DNA of 64,000 nt from Porphyridium purpureum (taxonomy: Eukaryota; Rhodophyta; Bangiophyceae; Porphyridiales; Porphyridiaceae), in contig VRMN01000003.1 in the NCBI GenBank assembly GCA_008690995.1, positions 1,798,001 through 1,862,000 of the forward strand. The letters run 5' to 3'. Positions 9,681 through 18,869 of the stretch are shown here, in pieces. Numbering within the stretch: the stretch's first letter is position 1; each line of letters opens with the position of its first letter. The notes beneath the pieces are model-generated. The model saw only the letters and a list, made by a program, of their open reading frames with translations. It was not told the origin of the DNA and did no database searches. The position numbers and the translations under genes were made by a program.

Positions 9681-11747
9681 ATGGGGGTCTCCTATGGCTC
9701 GGCAAGTTTGGGCAGTAGCTCTGTTGATATGTGCTTCGCTGGAGTCGCGGCCGGGCCCTATGGTGCTCTGGTGAGTGAGCAACTCTTTTCGCCACTACGT
9801 GCAAGGCGGCGGTCCGCTTGTGGCTCTCGAGCTGGCTGGGAGCGCGGCGCATGGAAAATAACGGCGGCAGGAAGTTTGCGGCGGAAAATGTGTAGGACAT
9901 GCTCGCGCTGCGGTGTCGTGCGCAAGGCGGCCGAGCGGCCAGCGGATGAAGTGCCCGGTTCGTTTCCGGCTGCTGAAAGTGCCCCAACAGCCAAGGACTC
10001 GTTCATGCGCGCGTCGCTGTCATCATGGGCCCCAGAAAAAGGAGTCAGCCGGCCAGCGCGATACGGTAAGAGCAAGGAGGAGGAGGACGAGGCATGGCTA
10101 AAGCAAATGACACAGTTGGTGGAGGAACGCTTGCTGTCGGACGAGCAACTACCACTCGATGGACGGGACCGGATCGTTTCGCCGCAGGCCTCTCTTGGAA
10201 GCGGCGGCTCTCTCAAGATAAACGTGGACCTCGCTCACTCTCGTGCTCGCTCAGCAGTGAAACGGGCGCAGCTGGACGAGGCTGCGCGTTTGTTCCGACG
10301 CTGTGTTGAACTCAACAGGTATGACGCACGCGGGTGGTTAGGCCTTGCGCGGATCGAGTTTCGCAGGAAGAATTACGAGGAAATGCGTCGGGTATTCTCC
10401 GCAGCGCTCAAACTTCTGCGCAAGTCGCCTTACCTTCTGCAAGCGTGGGGTGTGCTTGAGCAGAAGCTGGGCAACATCGATCGCGCAAAGGAGCTCCTAC
10501 TTGCTGCGACCAAGGCCGACCCAAAACACGCAGCCTCGTGGGTGGCAACGGGTGTGCTCGAAATGAAGATCTTACGCAATCCTAGCCGAGCGCGTGAGTG
10601 TCTCGAGACCGCTACGCGGGTAGGCGAAGACAACCATTACGCCTGGGTAGCGCTGGGCGAACTCGAACGCTCGGCCGGAAACTTGGCGCGCGCACGAGAG
10701 TGCTACGAAAGAGCTTGTTCCATAAAGCCGGAAAATGTGGCGTCTTGGCACGCATGGGGCAATCTGGAGGCGGCTTGCGGGAACTTGAAACAGGCGGAGA
10801 AACTGTTCCTCCGCGCGATGACAGAGCACCCGCAGAACACGCAGGCCCTGACCTCATGGGCGCACAAGCTGGCCAGCCGTGGCATGCTGCAGAAAGCGCG
10901 CTCGCTGTACACGCGCGCGTTGCAGGTTCAACCAAGGGACAAGCTGATCTACCAAGCACTCGGTGTTGTGCTCTCGCGTTTGCACGAGTATGACGAAGCA
11001 CGCAAGGCGTTTGAAACGGGTATTATGATGGACAATTCCCATTGCCCTTTGTATCAAGCCTGGGCTGGTATGGAAGCGAAACTAGGTAACATTGACAAGG
11101 CACGCGAGCTGTACCAGCAAGGCGTGTGGGCTGCACCTCGCAGCCCGAGCGTTATTCGCATTTGGCTTGCGTGGGGAATCCTCGAGTCGCAGCTCGGCAA
11201 TATCGACACAGCTCGGGATTACTTTCAACTAGGGCTTCGCATCGACAAACACAATCCGTATATTCTCAACTCGTATGCGAAGATGGAGGCACTTGCAGGC
11301 GAGCTCGAGCGCGCTCGGGAGCTGTTCGAGCTAGCGGTAGAGAGTAACCCACATAACATGCGAATATGGCGAGATTATGAGCACATGGAAATGCGAGCAG
11401 GAAATTTCCAACTGGCGGCGAACATTCGGGACCGTAGTATTGGGGAAAACTATGGGGGTGTGCAAGGAACTAGCTCTCCGCTCAAGACGGGGCGGGCTAA
11501 GCCCGCTCTATATCGTGTTCCACTGGCCGAGCCACAAGCGGGCGACTTTCAGAACAGCATGGGTGCGTGGACTGAGAGCCGCGCATTGAAGCGGCCTGCG
11601 CCGCTATTTGTTTTGAGCGCACGCGATGTGGCCCTTTCAGAGAGCGGTGAGGCGCAACTGTTGCTCGAAAAGGAAAAGAACGCCGCTGCAGCTCGCACGT
11701 TGGGCCCAAAGCGGCCCGGCCGACGCCGCAAAGCCAAGAAGAACTAA
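9681..11747 (+). CDS. HAT/TPR-repeat RNA-processing protein, Mbb1/HCF107-like
   Basis: The 688-residue protein has an N-terminal stretch of about 150 residues that is basic and Ser/Ala-rich, plausible as a plastid transit peptide. About 12 tandem 34-residue helical repeats follow from about residue 175 to 590 (pattern xxWxxWGxLExxxGNxxxARxLFxRAxxxxPxN, e.g. HAWGNLEAACGNLKQAEKLF). A basic tail ends in RRRKAKKN. This pattern and length (Mbb1 about 660 residues) match Mbb1/HCF107, nucleus-encoded factors that bind and stabilise the 5' end of plastid psbB/psbH mRNA. The first ATG after the leader, at 9681, was taken as start. A general HAT protein (CstF77/crooked-neck type) is less likely because the GNxxxAR repeats and N-terminal extension resemble the plastid group. 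Confidence 0.75.
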   Translation: MGVSYGSASLGSSSVDMCFAGVAAGPYGALVSEQLFSPLRARRRSACGSRAGWERGAWKITAAGSLRRKMCRTCSRCGVVRKAAERPADEVPGSFPAAESAPTAKDSFMRASLSSWAPEKGVSRPARYGKSKEEEDEAWLKQMTQLVEERLLSDEQLPLDGRDRIVSPQASLGSGGSLKINVDLAHSRARSAVKRAQLDEAARLFRRCVELNRYDARGWLGLARIEFRRKNYEEMRRVFSAALKLLRKSPYLLQAWGVLEQKLGNIDRAKELLLAATKADPKHAASWVATGVLEMKILRNPSRARECLETATRVGEDNHYAWVALGELERSAGNLARARECYERACSIKPENVASWHAWGNLEAACGNLKQAEKLFLRAMTEHPQNTQALTSWAHKLASRGMLQKARSLYTRALQVQPRDKLIYQALGVVLSRLHEYDEARKAFETGIMMDNSHCPLYQAWAGMEAKLGNIDKARELYQQGVWAAPRSPSVIRIWLAWGILESQLGNIDTARDYFQLGLRIDKHNPYILNSYAKMEALAGELERARELFELAVESNPHNMRIWRDYEHMEMRAGNFQLAANIRDRSIGENYGGVQGTSSPLKTGRAKPALYRVPLAEPQAGDFQNSMGAWTESRALKRPAPLFVLSARDVALSESGEAQLLLEKEKNAAAARTLGPKRPGRRRKAKKN

Positions 11748-12464
11748 AGTGGTAGACGCTCCAAGGGCAATGGATGCGCCATAAATCGTGGCGTGCACAG
11801 CTTGCGATGACCGGCTTCGCATCGTTTGGACAAATGGGGATATGGTTGGAGCACCAACAACGACGGCAGCGACGGCGCATTGATGCGTCTGCGCCGCTCA
11901 TCCAATCGCTGATCACTTTCACACTCACGAGGGTACAGCTGAGTTTCGAGCGCAAGCCGTTCTGCTTGGATTTGGTGGACGCCGCGTTCGACCGCTGGTC
12001 GTAGAACAGCATTATGGACGCAAGTCTTGCCAACGAAACGAGAAGTAAGGGCATGGTATTACGTGCGTCGTTGGAACTGTCTTATAAGAGACGTTGAACC
12101 ACCAAAGTAGGCGGCGAACAGGAATGATTTGTTAGTCAGCTTTTGTTCAGGGAGGCCGCCAGAAGGCTGGTGTCGTCCCGCTTTTCAAAAGGAGGCAAGA
12201 GCGGCGCGCGATAAAGGTTGCACGCGCTACAGCTGGGCGCGAATTTCCCCGGGACTCCGTGACTCGATGGGAATCGCGACTTGTGTATCGCCATGGTGTG
12301 GATATTCTGGAAGGGGTGGTCGCTGGCATTGAAACGATCGCACCGCCCGTTCGGTGAATGTAAAGACGAAGAAACACAGGCGCAGAAATGCGAAGCTCAG
12401 AGGAGAATATGTACAAGTAAAGAACAGAGAGAATTCTCGAGGATAAAAACGAGCCATTTCTTTA
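11748..12464. other. Convergent intergenic region, Mbb1-like / argC
   Basis: This is 717 bases between convergent 3' ends. The open frames are short and have no family signature. No repeat or RNA gene was recognised. Confidence 0.45.
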
Positions 12465-13694
12465 TTACGGAAAGACTGGCGCGAGCTCGAGTCCCATGGT
12501 TTCCGGCAGACCCATCATGACATTCATGTTCTGCAGAGCCTGGCCAGACGCACCCTTCACGACATTATCGATGACGGAAATAATTATCGCGCGATCCGGA
12601 ACCCTATCCTCGAAAATGCCCATAACCACGTGGTTCGAACCTCGTACGTGGCGTGTCTGCGGAGCCACGCCGCTCGGAAGCACATGCACAAACGGCTCAT
12701 CCTCATACTGCTTCTCGAGACATTCCCTCAAGTCCGCGACGCTCTTGCCGGGTGCCAGCTTGACATAGATAGACTCAAGGATTCCGCGGCTCATTGGCAT
12801 GAGATGCGGGGTAAAGTTTACGACGATATCCTTCTTTGCTGCGCCAGTGAGACCCTGCTCAATCTCAGGTGCATGTCGGTGCGAAGCCACGCCGTACGCG
12901 TGAATGCCTTCCGTCACCTCGCAGTAAAGAGCCCCCACTTTGGCTGCTCGGCCAGCGCCCGTGGCTCCGCTCTTTGCATCAATGATGATGTCATCTGCGA
13001 GGATCAGGCCGCTCTTCAAAAGCGGGATCAGCGGAAGCTGCGCGGCTGTCGGGTAGCAGCCCGGATTCGCAACGAGTCGTGCTTTACCGACCTGTTCGCG
13101 CATGAGCTCAGTTAAACCATACACTGCCTCCTTTTGCAAGTCGGGGCATAGATGCTCGTGCCCGTACCAGGTCGCATAGGTCTTGACATCTGCGAGCCGG
13201 AAATCTGCGGACAGGTCCACCACTTTCACTTTGTCCAGGGGAAGCTTCATGACGATTTCCTGGGTGAGCGCGTGAGGCAGGCAGCAAAACAGCACATCCA
13301 ACTCTTCGTACTGCGCCGGTGTGATTTCGTCTATCTTGATCAGCTTGGGAAGCTTCTTGGCGAATGTCCCAAACGCGTACTGCGGAAACACCGAGCCAAA
13401 GTCTGCGCCGGCATTCTTCTCGGCTGTCATCAACATGATCTCTGCGTTTCCATGGGAAGCCAACAGACGTACAAGCTCTGCGCCAGTGTAACCACTAGCG
13501 CCCAGCACGCCAACTTTGACGATGGGGTACTTGGGATTCGGCTCGACAGTCATCATCGACACCACGTGCCTCCCTACCGGCCGCGCGCGCGCTCGCGCAC
13601 AGCGACCATGCGCGCCGCATGTAGCCGATCGCACGCGCGCACGCGCTCCAACCGTCCCGCCAACCGCCCAATTGCTCACAAAGGCCGACGCCAT
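12465..13694 (-). CDS. argC: N-acetyl-gamma-glutamyl-phosphate reductase, plastid form
   Basis: The 409-residue protein catalyses NADPH reduction of N-acetylglutamyl-phosphate to the semialdehyde, the third step of arginine synthesis. A Rossmann start (VGVLGASGYTGAELVRLL, about residues 60-77) is followed by the active-site segment ANPGCYPTAAQLPLIPLL with the nucleophilic Cys. A C-terminal dimerisation domain contains GVASHRHAPEIEQGL and NHVVMGIFEDRVPDRAI. The first ~50 residues are Ala/Arg-rich (RARVRSATCGAHGRCARAR) and absent from bacterial ArgC, fitting a plastid transit peptide; the pathway is plastidial in plants and algae. Length after the peptide (about 350) is normal. The ATG at 13694 gives the complete extension. 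Confidence 0.95.
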   Translation of the reverse strand: MASAFVSNWAVGGTVGARARVRSATCGAHGRCARARARPVGRHVVSMMTVEPNPKYPIVKVGVLGASGYTGAELVRLLASHGNAEIMLMTAEKNAGADFGSVFPQYAFGTFAKKLPKLIKIDEITPAQYEELDVLFCCLPHALTQEIVMKLPLDKVKVVDLSADFRLADVKTYATWYGHEHLCPDLQKEAVYGLTELMREQVGKARLVANPGCYPTAAQLPLIPLLKSGLILADDIIIDAKSGATGAGRAAKVGALYCEVTEGIHAYGVASHRHAPEIEQGLTGAAKKDIVVNFTPHLMPMSRGILESIYVKLAPGKSVADLRECLEKQYEDEPFVHVLPSGVAPQTRHVRGSNHVVMGIFEDRVPDRAIIISVIDNVVKGASGQALQNMNVMMGLPETMGLELAPVFP

Positions 13695-13859
13695 GTTGGT
13701 GCTTTATCCTCCTCTCGCCCTTCTTCCCTGCGCCGTTTTAGTCCACGTCCCGCTAACTTTGAAGCGCCCCCGTTCAGACGATCTAATCAAACGACTCCGT
13801 TTTGTCAGAAAGAGTGAAGTAAAAAATCTGTGCTTGGGTCGGCGGGTGGCCAGCTAGTC

Positions 13860-14560
13860 GAACATGAGCAGATGATTTCACAGCTCTTCGGATTCCCGTG
13901 AAGCCGTCCCGGTCGATACTCCTGCATAAAGCAGCTCACTGCAGGCTTCATAATCCCGCGTTCCAGGCGGCACTTGTAGCGGCTAAGTTCCCGCATTGGT
14001 CTTGCGCTTTGAAGCCCGCTCCGCGATGGCGAACACTCGAGCATTCAGCGCCCTGATTGTGGACACCCTCGAGCGAAGCAAAGTCTCCATGCCCATCTGC
14101 TGCGTGAACAGAGCACGATGCTTAGTCAAGAGCCCGAGGTATCAGGAATCCGCATTTTTAGCCGGGATCAGCAACGCCTTGTTTTAAGAGGAGTCGCTTC
14201 GTGCAGCATTCGCTTCGTTTCTAAACAAGGCACTCAGACACTCCACGGCCCGGTTTTTGACAGCCATGAATGAAGCGGTCTCTGCAGAACAATGAGCGGC
14301 GTTCGTGTCCTTACAACCCGCGCGGAGCCTGCCCAGACAAGGTTCATTCTGTCTCGGTACAGCGGCGATGAAGGCGGCTGTTCCGACAAAATTTGCGTTG
14401 TCTACCGAGGACCACTGTTCTGATGACAAAGTGACGGACAAGCCGCATCTTCACCGTGTGCGGCCAAATTCAGGCCCTTAGTTCCGGACTAATGGACGGC
14501 ATGCAGGCGCGCAAGCAGGATTTGGTCACGCCAGTCGCTGCGGCTCTCAGTCATTCCGTC
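13860..14560 (-). pseudogene. Ankyrin-repeat gene relic
   Basis: Minus-strand pieces carry degenerate ankyrin repeats. GTAAFIAAVPRQNEPCLGRL and, 34 residues on, ETASFMAVKNRAVECLSALF (nt about 14200-14380) show the TxLhxAAxxGxxxcvxxLLxxGA spacing. Another fragment (LNLAAHGEDAACPSLC, about 14420-14470) lies upstream in a different frame. Stops and shifts separate the fragments, and no start is evident. The stretch looks like a decayed gene between argC and the GLTP gene. The ankyrin call rests on periodicity seen by eye. Ankyrin repeats mediate protein binding, so no specific function follows. Confidence 0.4.
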
Positions 14561-14801
14561 TGTCCAAAGCAACCAGGCGTCAGAACAGCCGCAGTCGTAT
14601 CAGACAGCGCGAACATACCCACTTCGCCTGTCACACCACCCACCACCAGCCATGCGGCGCCGCGCTTCCTTGCTCTCCTTCGGCGTCATAACGCCCCAAA
14701 GTACTTTGCCCGCGCGCGCTTCGCTTTTCGCCCTTTGCGTCCTCCGCTTTTTCCCCGGAACAACTCTTGAAAGTCCAATTTGTGTTTTGCAGAACAGTCC
14801 G

Positions 14802-14872
14802 CTGTACCTTTTTCCGATCAGCGCGCTGCTTTTTAATAGGAACACTGCGTCTGACATCGTGTGAGTACAGTG
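14802..14872 (+). promoter_or_regulatory. Divergent pair of GTACAG promoter words
   Basis: CTGTACC (14802-14808, sense for the minus strand) and GTACAGTG (14865-14872, sense for the plus strand) point away from each other. They sit at the composition switch between the argC side and the GLTP gene. Inferred promoter element. Confidence 0.35.
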
Positions 14873-15170
14873 ATGTCTACAACCATATGTGTCGTGAGTG
14901 GTGAGAGATCGCAAAACATGAGAGAATTCGGGTCGCGTGATCATTTTGGTTGAGGGGAGAAACAAGCTGAAAAAAAGCGAGTTGGAGCGTCCCGCAGGTT
15001 TGGGATGAGCCGGACAAGACGCGGACAGGTTGGAGGGGTGGACGGAGGTGCTGATAGGCTTCTGTCACGCGCGCCGCAACGAGGCCGCTGATGGAGGTCT
15101 GCGATTGCTGGGTTGGTTGATGTCTTGTCGGAAGTGGTGCGCGTGAGTGGGTTGCTTTGTTCGGGAAGAA

Positions 15171-15200
15171 GGAGAGAGAGAAAGGGAGAGAGAGAGAGGG
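15171..15200. repeat. GA-rich microsatellite
   Basis: An imperfect (GA)n run interrupted by AAAGGG lies in the presumed 5' leader of the GLTP-domain gene. If translated it would read as an Arg/Glu alternation, so it was left out of the CDS. Confidence 0.7.
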
Positions 15201-15254
15201 CCTGTTTACAAGTGCGAGAGTGGTATTAGAAAGGACGGGTATTGGGCGCTTTGG

Positions 15255-16151
15255 ATGCGTGGGCTGCTGGAGGTAGTGGCCGTGAGCGTGAGCGCGACGC
15301 TGATAGTATCTCGGCTCGGTCTCGTGCGAGCTTTGCCGGTTTTCCGACGCATTCGCATTCCGTTTCTGGGGCGGCGAAAAAAAATGCTGCGCGTGCAGTC
15401 GTGGTCGTGCGCACCAGAGCAAGAGCTGGAGTTGGGTGAACAGGAGGAATGGCACGCAGAGTTTGGCGGAGAGGCGCACGCGCGCGACTACGTACCATGC
15501 TGTGAGACCTTTCAGAAAATCAACGAATCGTTGAGAAACCGCATGGTGAAGCGGGCGGCGAATGGGGAATTGGACGTCCTGCTACGCCCCTTTTGCGCTA
15601 GCGTCGTCAATTTTTGCCTAGTATTCGACGCGCTGGGCGCCACATTTTCGCAGCTCGTCAAGAGCGAGATGCTCACAAACGTGGCCAAAATCGAGGCCGC
15701 GTGTTCCAAGCACGGAACAAAGACAATGCGTGAAATGACCGACACGGAATCACAGCTCGGCGTCGCACAGGAGCAGAGTGCCGGCACTGTGGCGCTTCTG
15801 TGGCTAAAGCGATCGCTTCAATTTGTGCTGCTGCTGGTCGACAATATTGTCCTGCATCGTGGCGACGACTTTTCCCTGACGCGTTGCGCGCTTCAGGCTT
15901 ACGATGACTCGCTTCGCGCGGCGCACAACTTCTTGGTCATTGCTGTATTCCGCGCCGCCTTGCTCGCCTTGCCGAACCGCGAGCTCTTCTTTGCGCGACT
16001 GGGACCCTCAGAGTCGCTGGTTCGGCAGGACATGTGCGAGTTGTTGTTTTTGTTCAGGTCCAAGTTCGAGCCTATAGTCGATTTCTTCCTGGAAAGCCAC
16101 ATTGAGAAGGCCTGCGTATCCCGCCTCGAGCTGGTCACGATACCTTCATAA
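15255..16151 (+). CDS. Glycolipid transfer protein (GLTP) domain protein
   Basis: The GLTP all-helical fold is recognisable. ASVVNFCLVFDALGATFSQL is the first core helix; SEMLTNVAKIE gives the headgroup site (E in place of the usual Asp, then Asn and Lys). LLWLKRSLQFV carries the stacking Trp, and AYDDSLRAAHNFLV carries the conserved His before a C-terminal helix (FRAALLALPNRELFF). Such proteins move sphingo- or glycolipids between membranes; some move ceramide-1-phosphate. The ATG at 15255 gives 298 residues with a hydrophobic N-terminal segment (LLEVVAVSVSATLIV) that might anchor or target it. An ATG at 15384 gives a 255-residue soluble form nearer the usual ~200, and is a real alternative. 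Confidence 0.8.
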   Translation: MRGLLEVVAVSVSATLIVSRLGLVRALPVFRRIRIPFLGRRKKMLRVQSWSCAPEQELELGEQEEWHAEFGGEAHARDYVPCCETFQKINESLRNRMVKRAANGELDVLLRPFCASVVNFCLVFDALGATFSQLVKSEMLTNVAKIEAACSKHGTKTMREMTDTESQLGVAQEQSAGTVALLWLKRSLQFVLLLVDNIVLHRGDDFSLTRCALQAYDDSLRAAHNFLVIAVFRAALLALPNRELFFARLGPSESLVRQDMCELLFLFRSKFEPIVDFFLESHIEKACVSRLELVTIPS

Positions 16152-17084
16152 TTACCACATAAATATGCTCACTTCGTCGCCGCCAAACCTGGCACAGAAC
16201 TGCCTTACACACTGTGCACAAACCATCCCTGTCTGGACGTCACAGATTGTGGATCACGTGGTGCAGCTAATCACGCGCGTGCGTCTCAATCACGGCTCTG
16301 GAATTACGGCGGCACTTGTGCGCGCGTTGAACGGTGAGAAGAGCGATTTATGACGCCTGCGGTTCGCGACGTTCAGCAGCATGCGTTTCAAGAATCAAGC
16401 GCAATCAATTTACTCACGCAGCCGGGTGACTTTGGCCGAAAACATTCACAGGCTTGCCAGATAAACGCGAATAAGGACTCGGCAGGACCACCAAAGGCTC
16501 GTGCTGCGCATACTGGGCGTTCCCAACCGGCGCCGTATTCGCACGTCAAACACCAACGGCGCGCTGATGCATCGTTTGTTTCGATGCACGTGGAGCACTC
16601 TGACGACTCAAAACTGTGCGTCTATCCCATAACCTTTTCCCGCGCACCTGCGGACGCGCACTGCTGCGGCGCCGCTTGCGCGTGGGCGTACGCATCTTCC
16701 TCTACGGCGGGCACGGAAGTTTCACTAATTCAGTTGCAACCAATCGCCCTCCCTGCCAGCACATGCCCTGCCGGGGACGTTACATTCGCCGTCATCTGTG
16801 CAACGGCGCCTAGTCCCGTGCTGGGCGCCGACGCTGGCGCTGGTGCGGGCAACTTGGCCACAGGTACTGCCAAGGAGCTACTCTCTGAGCTTCTCTTTTG
16901 ACATGGCTTCGCACTGCTCAAAACCCACTCTTGAGGGGAGAAACTTTCGCCGTGGTGAAAAGTTTCGCCGGCGCTCCTTTTTTTTCGCGCGGGACTTTCA
17001 ACCTCGTTCGGCTTTTGGGAAGTGTGCGCACATCCGGTTGGCCGTCGTCGGAGCGTCGTGCAGCCAAGAGAAACTGCGCGAGGC
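16152..17084. other. Intergenic region with an unsupported 183-codon open frame
   Basis: Between two plus-strand genes. It has an open frame at 16350-16901 (listed separately) and a C-rich stretch at 16620-16830. No repeat or RNA gene was recognised. A possible promoter for the next gene lies at its 3' end. Confidence 0.35.
16350..16901 (+). CDS. Hypothetical open frame, doubtful
   Basis: This is a 183-residue frame from an ATG. It is rich in Ala, Ser and Cys with no recognisable domain, signal or homology. It lies between the GLTP gene and the unrecognised gene at 17085, where long non-coding open frames arise easily because the DNA is GC-rich. Codon use is not visibly constrained. It could be a chance frame or part of a decayed gene. 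Confidence 0.15.
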   Translation: MTPAVRDVQQHAFQESSAINLLTQPGDFGRKHSQACQINANKDSAGPPKARAAHTGRSQPAPYSHVKHQRRADASFVSMHVEHSDDSKLCVYPITFSRAPADAHCCGAACAWAYASSSTAGTEVSLIQLQPIALPASTCPAGDVTFAVICATAPSPVLGADAGAGAGNLATGTAKELLSELLF

Positions 17085-18764
17085 ATGACGCGGCAGTGCT
17101 GCTCCACCACTTACAAATGTCTGCAGCAGAGGCAAGTGGTGCGCAGGCTCAGCGCCAACGCGGAGACAGGCGCTGCAGCCAAGGTCACCGCGCGCACACA
17201 CAATGTGCGCACGGTGAAGGCGACTCCCAAGCTGCGAATGCCGTACATGGCAGAAAGCTTGTGTCGCATATTCTTTTACGGCGGAGAGTTGGCTGAAGAA
17301 GGTCACCCGTCGGCTGAAATGTACGGAACACGTGCATTCAGGAGTGCTAACCACCATGAGTGGATGTCTAGGTCAGAGCTGGACAGAGCCGGGTATGCCC
17401 CTCTGGAATACCACCCGCGGCGGGTTTCGCGCGGTGTGGCACTTGGGATAGGCTCGACGCGGTTGATTCTGGACCCCGCGCCTGATTCTCACCTCGTTAC
17501 AAAAAGCGTGGTTTCTGCCGCAACCAAGCCGCTGGTTGCTGTTAGCTCAACACGAGTCAGTGATTACAGCACATCTGCGCATTTCATCATGATGTGGCAG
17601 TCCCTGGTTGTCGACTTGAGCACGAGCGAGCAAGAGCGAGATGCAGTTCGGTTGATAGCCCCCAAAGGAATCCTGAGGCTCATGCAGCTTCGGGCACTGC
17701 TTTCGAAGGCAAAATTAAATCGAGTGGATCTGAGCGTCGTAGAGCTGCTACTTGATCGTATGTCCGATGGCTCCGACCCGGCGTCGGCCAAACATGATCA
17801 TGATTGGCACTCTCTGCCGGCCTTAGGACCAACTCAGACTCCTCTCGTGGCTGATGTATCTCAGGTCGGCCTAAAGCGGGCAGTGGCACATGTCGTAAGT
17901 GATGACGACGATTGTGTCGTGTACGCGTGTGACGGCAGAAGTGACGCACGGCTACAAGGGACAGTGTGCTACATTGTGCAAGAAAAGCAGCTGCTACCAT
18001 CCTTTGACACTGGGAAGATTGATATGCCTCGGTTGCGGGAAAAGATACCCAAATGGGTTTTCTCCATGATAACGGACGGAATTGAGGTAACAGTACAAAA
18101 GGGAGGCGCCACCGTGGCCACACTCATCCCGCGTGATGTACTGGGTCCACCACGTCGTGGGAGGAAAGTTATCATGCTGGGCAATTTCGTCGACGGCGGA
18201 ACGGCCGATTCTTTACTTGAATGTCCACTCGCATATGATGCCGACGGAATGGTTGTGAGGATTGGATCGCGGAATACTGACGATATGACGAATTCGCTCG
18301 ATGATACATGGTCTGTTGATGAATGGCTAAAGCGCGCGCAGACCGCATGCAACTTCGCGGATGCATTGAATGCGCAAGAGCTGCTTCTATACGGAGGACC
18401 AGAGCATCATTCTATTGCATCTCAACTTACATCCCGCTTGACCAGCATGCGCAAAGTCGGAGATGTGCGGCTGATGACTGCGGGAGTCGTTTCTCTGAAG
18501 GGATACTTTGGTGAGGACAAGTACCGTTTCGAACAGGAAGGATTCACACCGGGAAAGAGGACTGGTCGCGATAGGATACCCAAGGTAGATGTCGTGCAAT
18601 TTGGTCGGTTACTTCGATGGCAAAGTCTGACCTCATGTATTGTTGATCTTGACGTTCTTCAGATGTCTCGCCAGAGAAGGGATGAAATTCGTGCCGTGGC
18701 GTCTGCCAATGTCGCGAAAGACCCCACAACGGCGAGAGCGAAAAGAGGCCTTTTCTTTCGATAA
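17085..18764 (+). CDS. Unrecognised 559-residue protein
   Basis: A long single frame with balanced composition, so very probably a gene, but no family was recognised. The N-terminal ~50 residues are basic and Ser/Thr/Cys-rich (MTRQCCSTTYKCLQQRQVVR), like an organelle-targeting peptide. The middle holds beta-rich sequence (VTVQKGGATVATLIPRDVLG, KVIMLGNFVDGGTADSLLEC) and an acidic patch (VVSDDDDCVVYACDG). The C terminus is basic (ARAKRGLFFR). No transmembrane helix or catalytic signature is evident. The ATG at 17085 is the first in the frame; the frame is open further upstream without ATG. It converges on gamma-tubulin, with 105 bases between. Confidence 0.7.
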   Translation: MTRQCCSTTYKCLQQRQVVRRLSANAETGAAAKVTARTHNVRTVKATPKLRMPYMAESLCRIFFYGGELAEEGHPSAEMYGTRAFRSANHHEWMSRSELDRAGYAPLEYHPRRVSRGVALGIGSTRLILDPAPDSHLVTKSVVSAATKPLVAVSSTRVSDYSTSAHFIMMWQSLVVDLSTSEQERDAVRLIAPKGILRLMQLRALLSKAKLNRVDLSVVELLLDRMSDGSDPASAKHDHDWHSLPALGPTQTPLVADVSQVGLKRAVAHVVSDDDDCVVYACDGRSDARLQGTVCYIVQEKQLLPSFDTGKIDMPRLREKIPKWVFSMITDGIEVTVQKGGATVATLIPRDVLGPPRRGRKVIMLGNFVDGGTADSLLECPLAYDADGMVVRIGSRNTDDMTNSLDDTWSVDEWLKRAQTACNFADALNAQELLLYGGPEHHSIASQLTSRLTSMRKVGDVRLMTAGVVSLKGYFGEDKYRFEQEGFTPGKRTGRDRIPKVDVVQFGRLLRWQSLTSCIVDLDVLQMSRQRRDEIRAVASANVAKDPTTARAKRGLFFR

Positions 18765-18869
18765 TGCTGAGTGTAGACCAGCAACCACGACAAGTAGCTC
18801 AGGTACAAGATAGCGAGCACGTTTGTTAAAGGCTTTCGTCTTCGACATGCAAAGCCAACGTAACATGCT

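Larger units (their letters stand above)
14561..15254. other. GLTP-gene upstream region with strand-composition switch
   Basis: 14630-14860 is C/T-rich and 14880-15254 is G/A-rich with a GAGA microsatellite. The change falls at a GTACAGTG word (14865-14872). No gene was recognised. Confidence 0.45.

Noticed and set aside
15147-15254. Upstream extension of the GLTP protein with an Arg/Glu alternation
   Set aside because: There is no ATG there; the stretch comes from the GA microsatellite in the leader.
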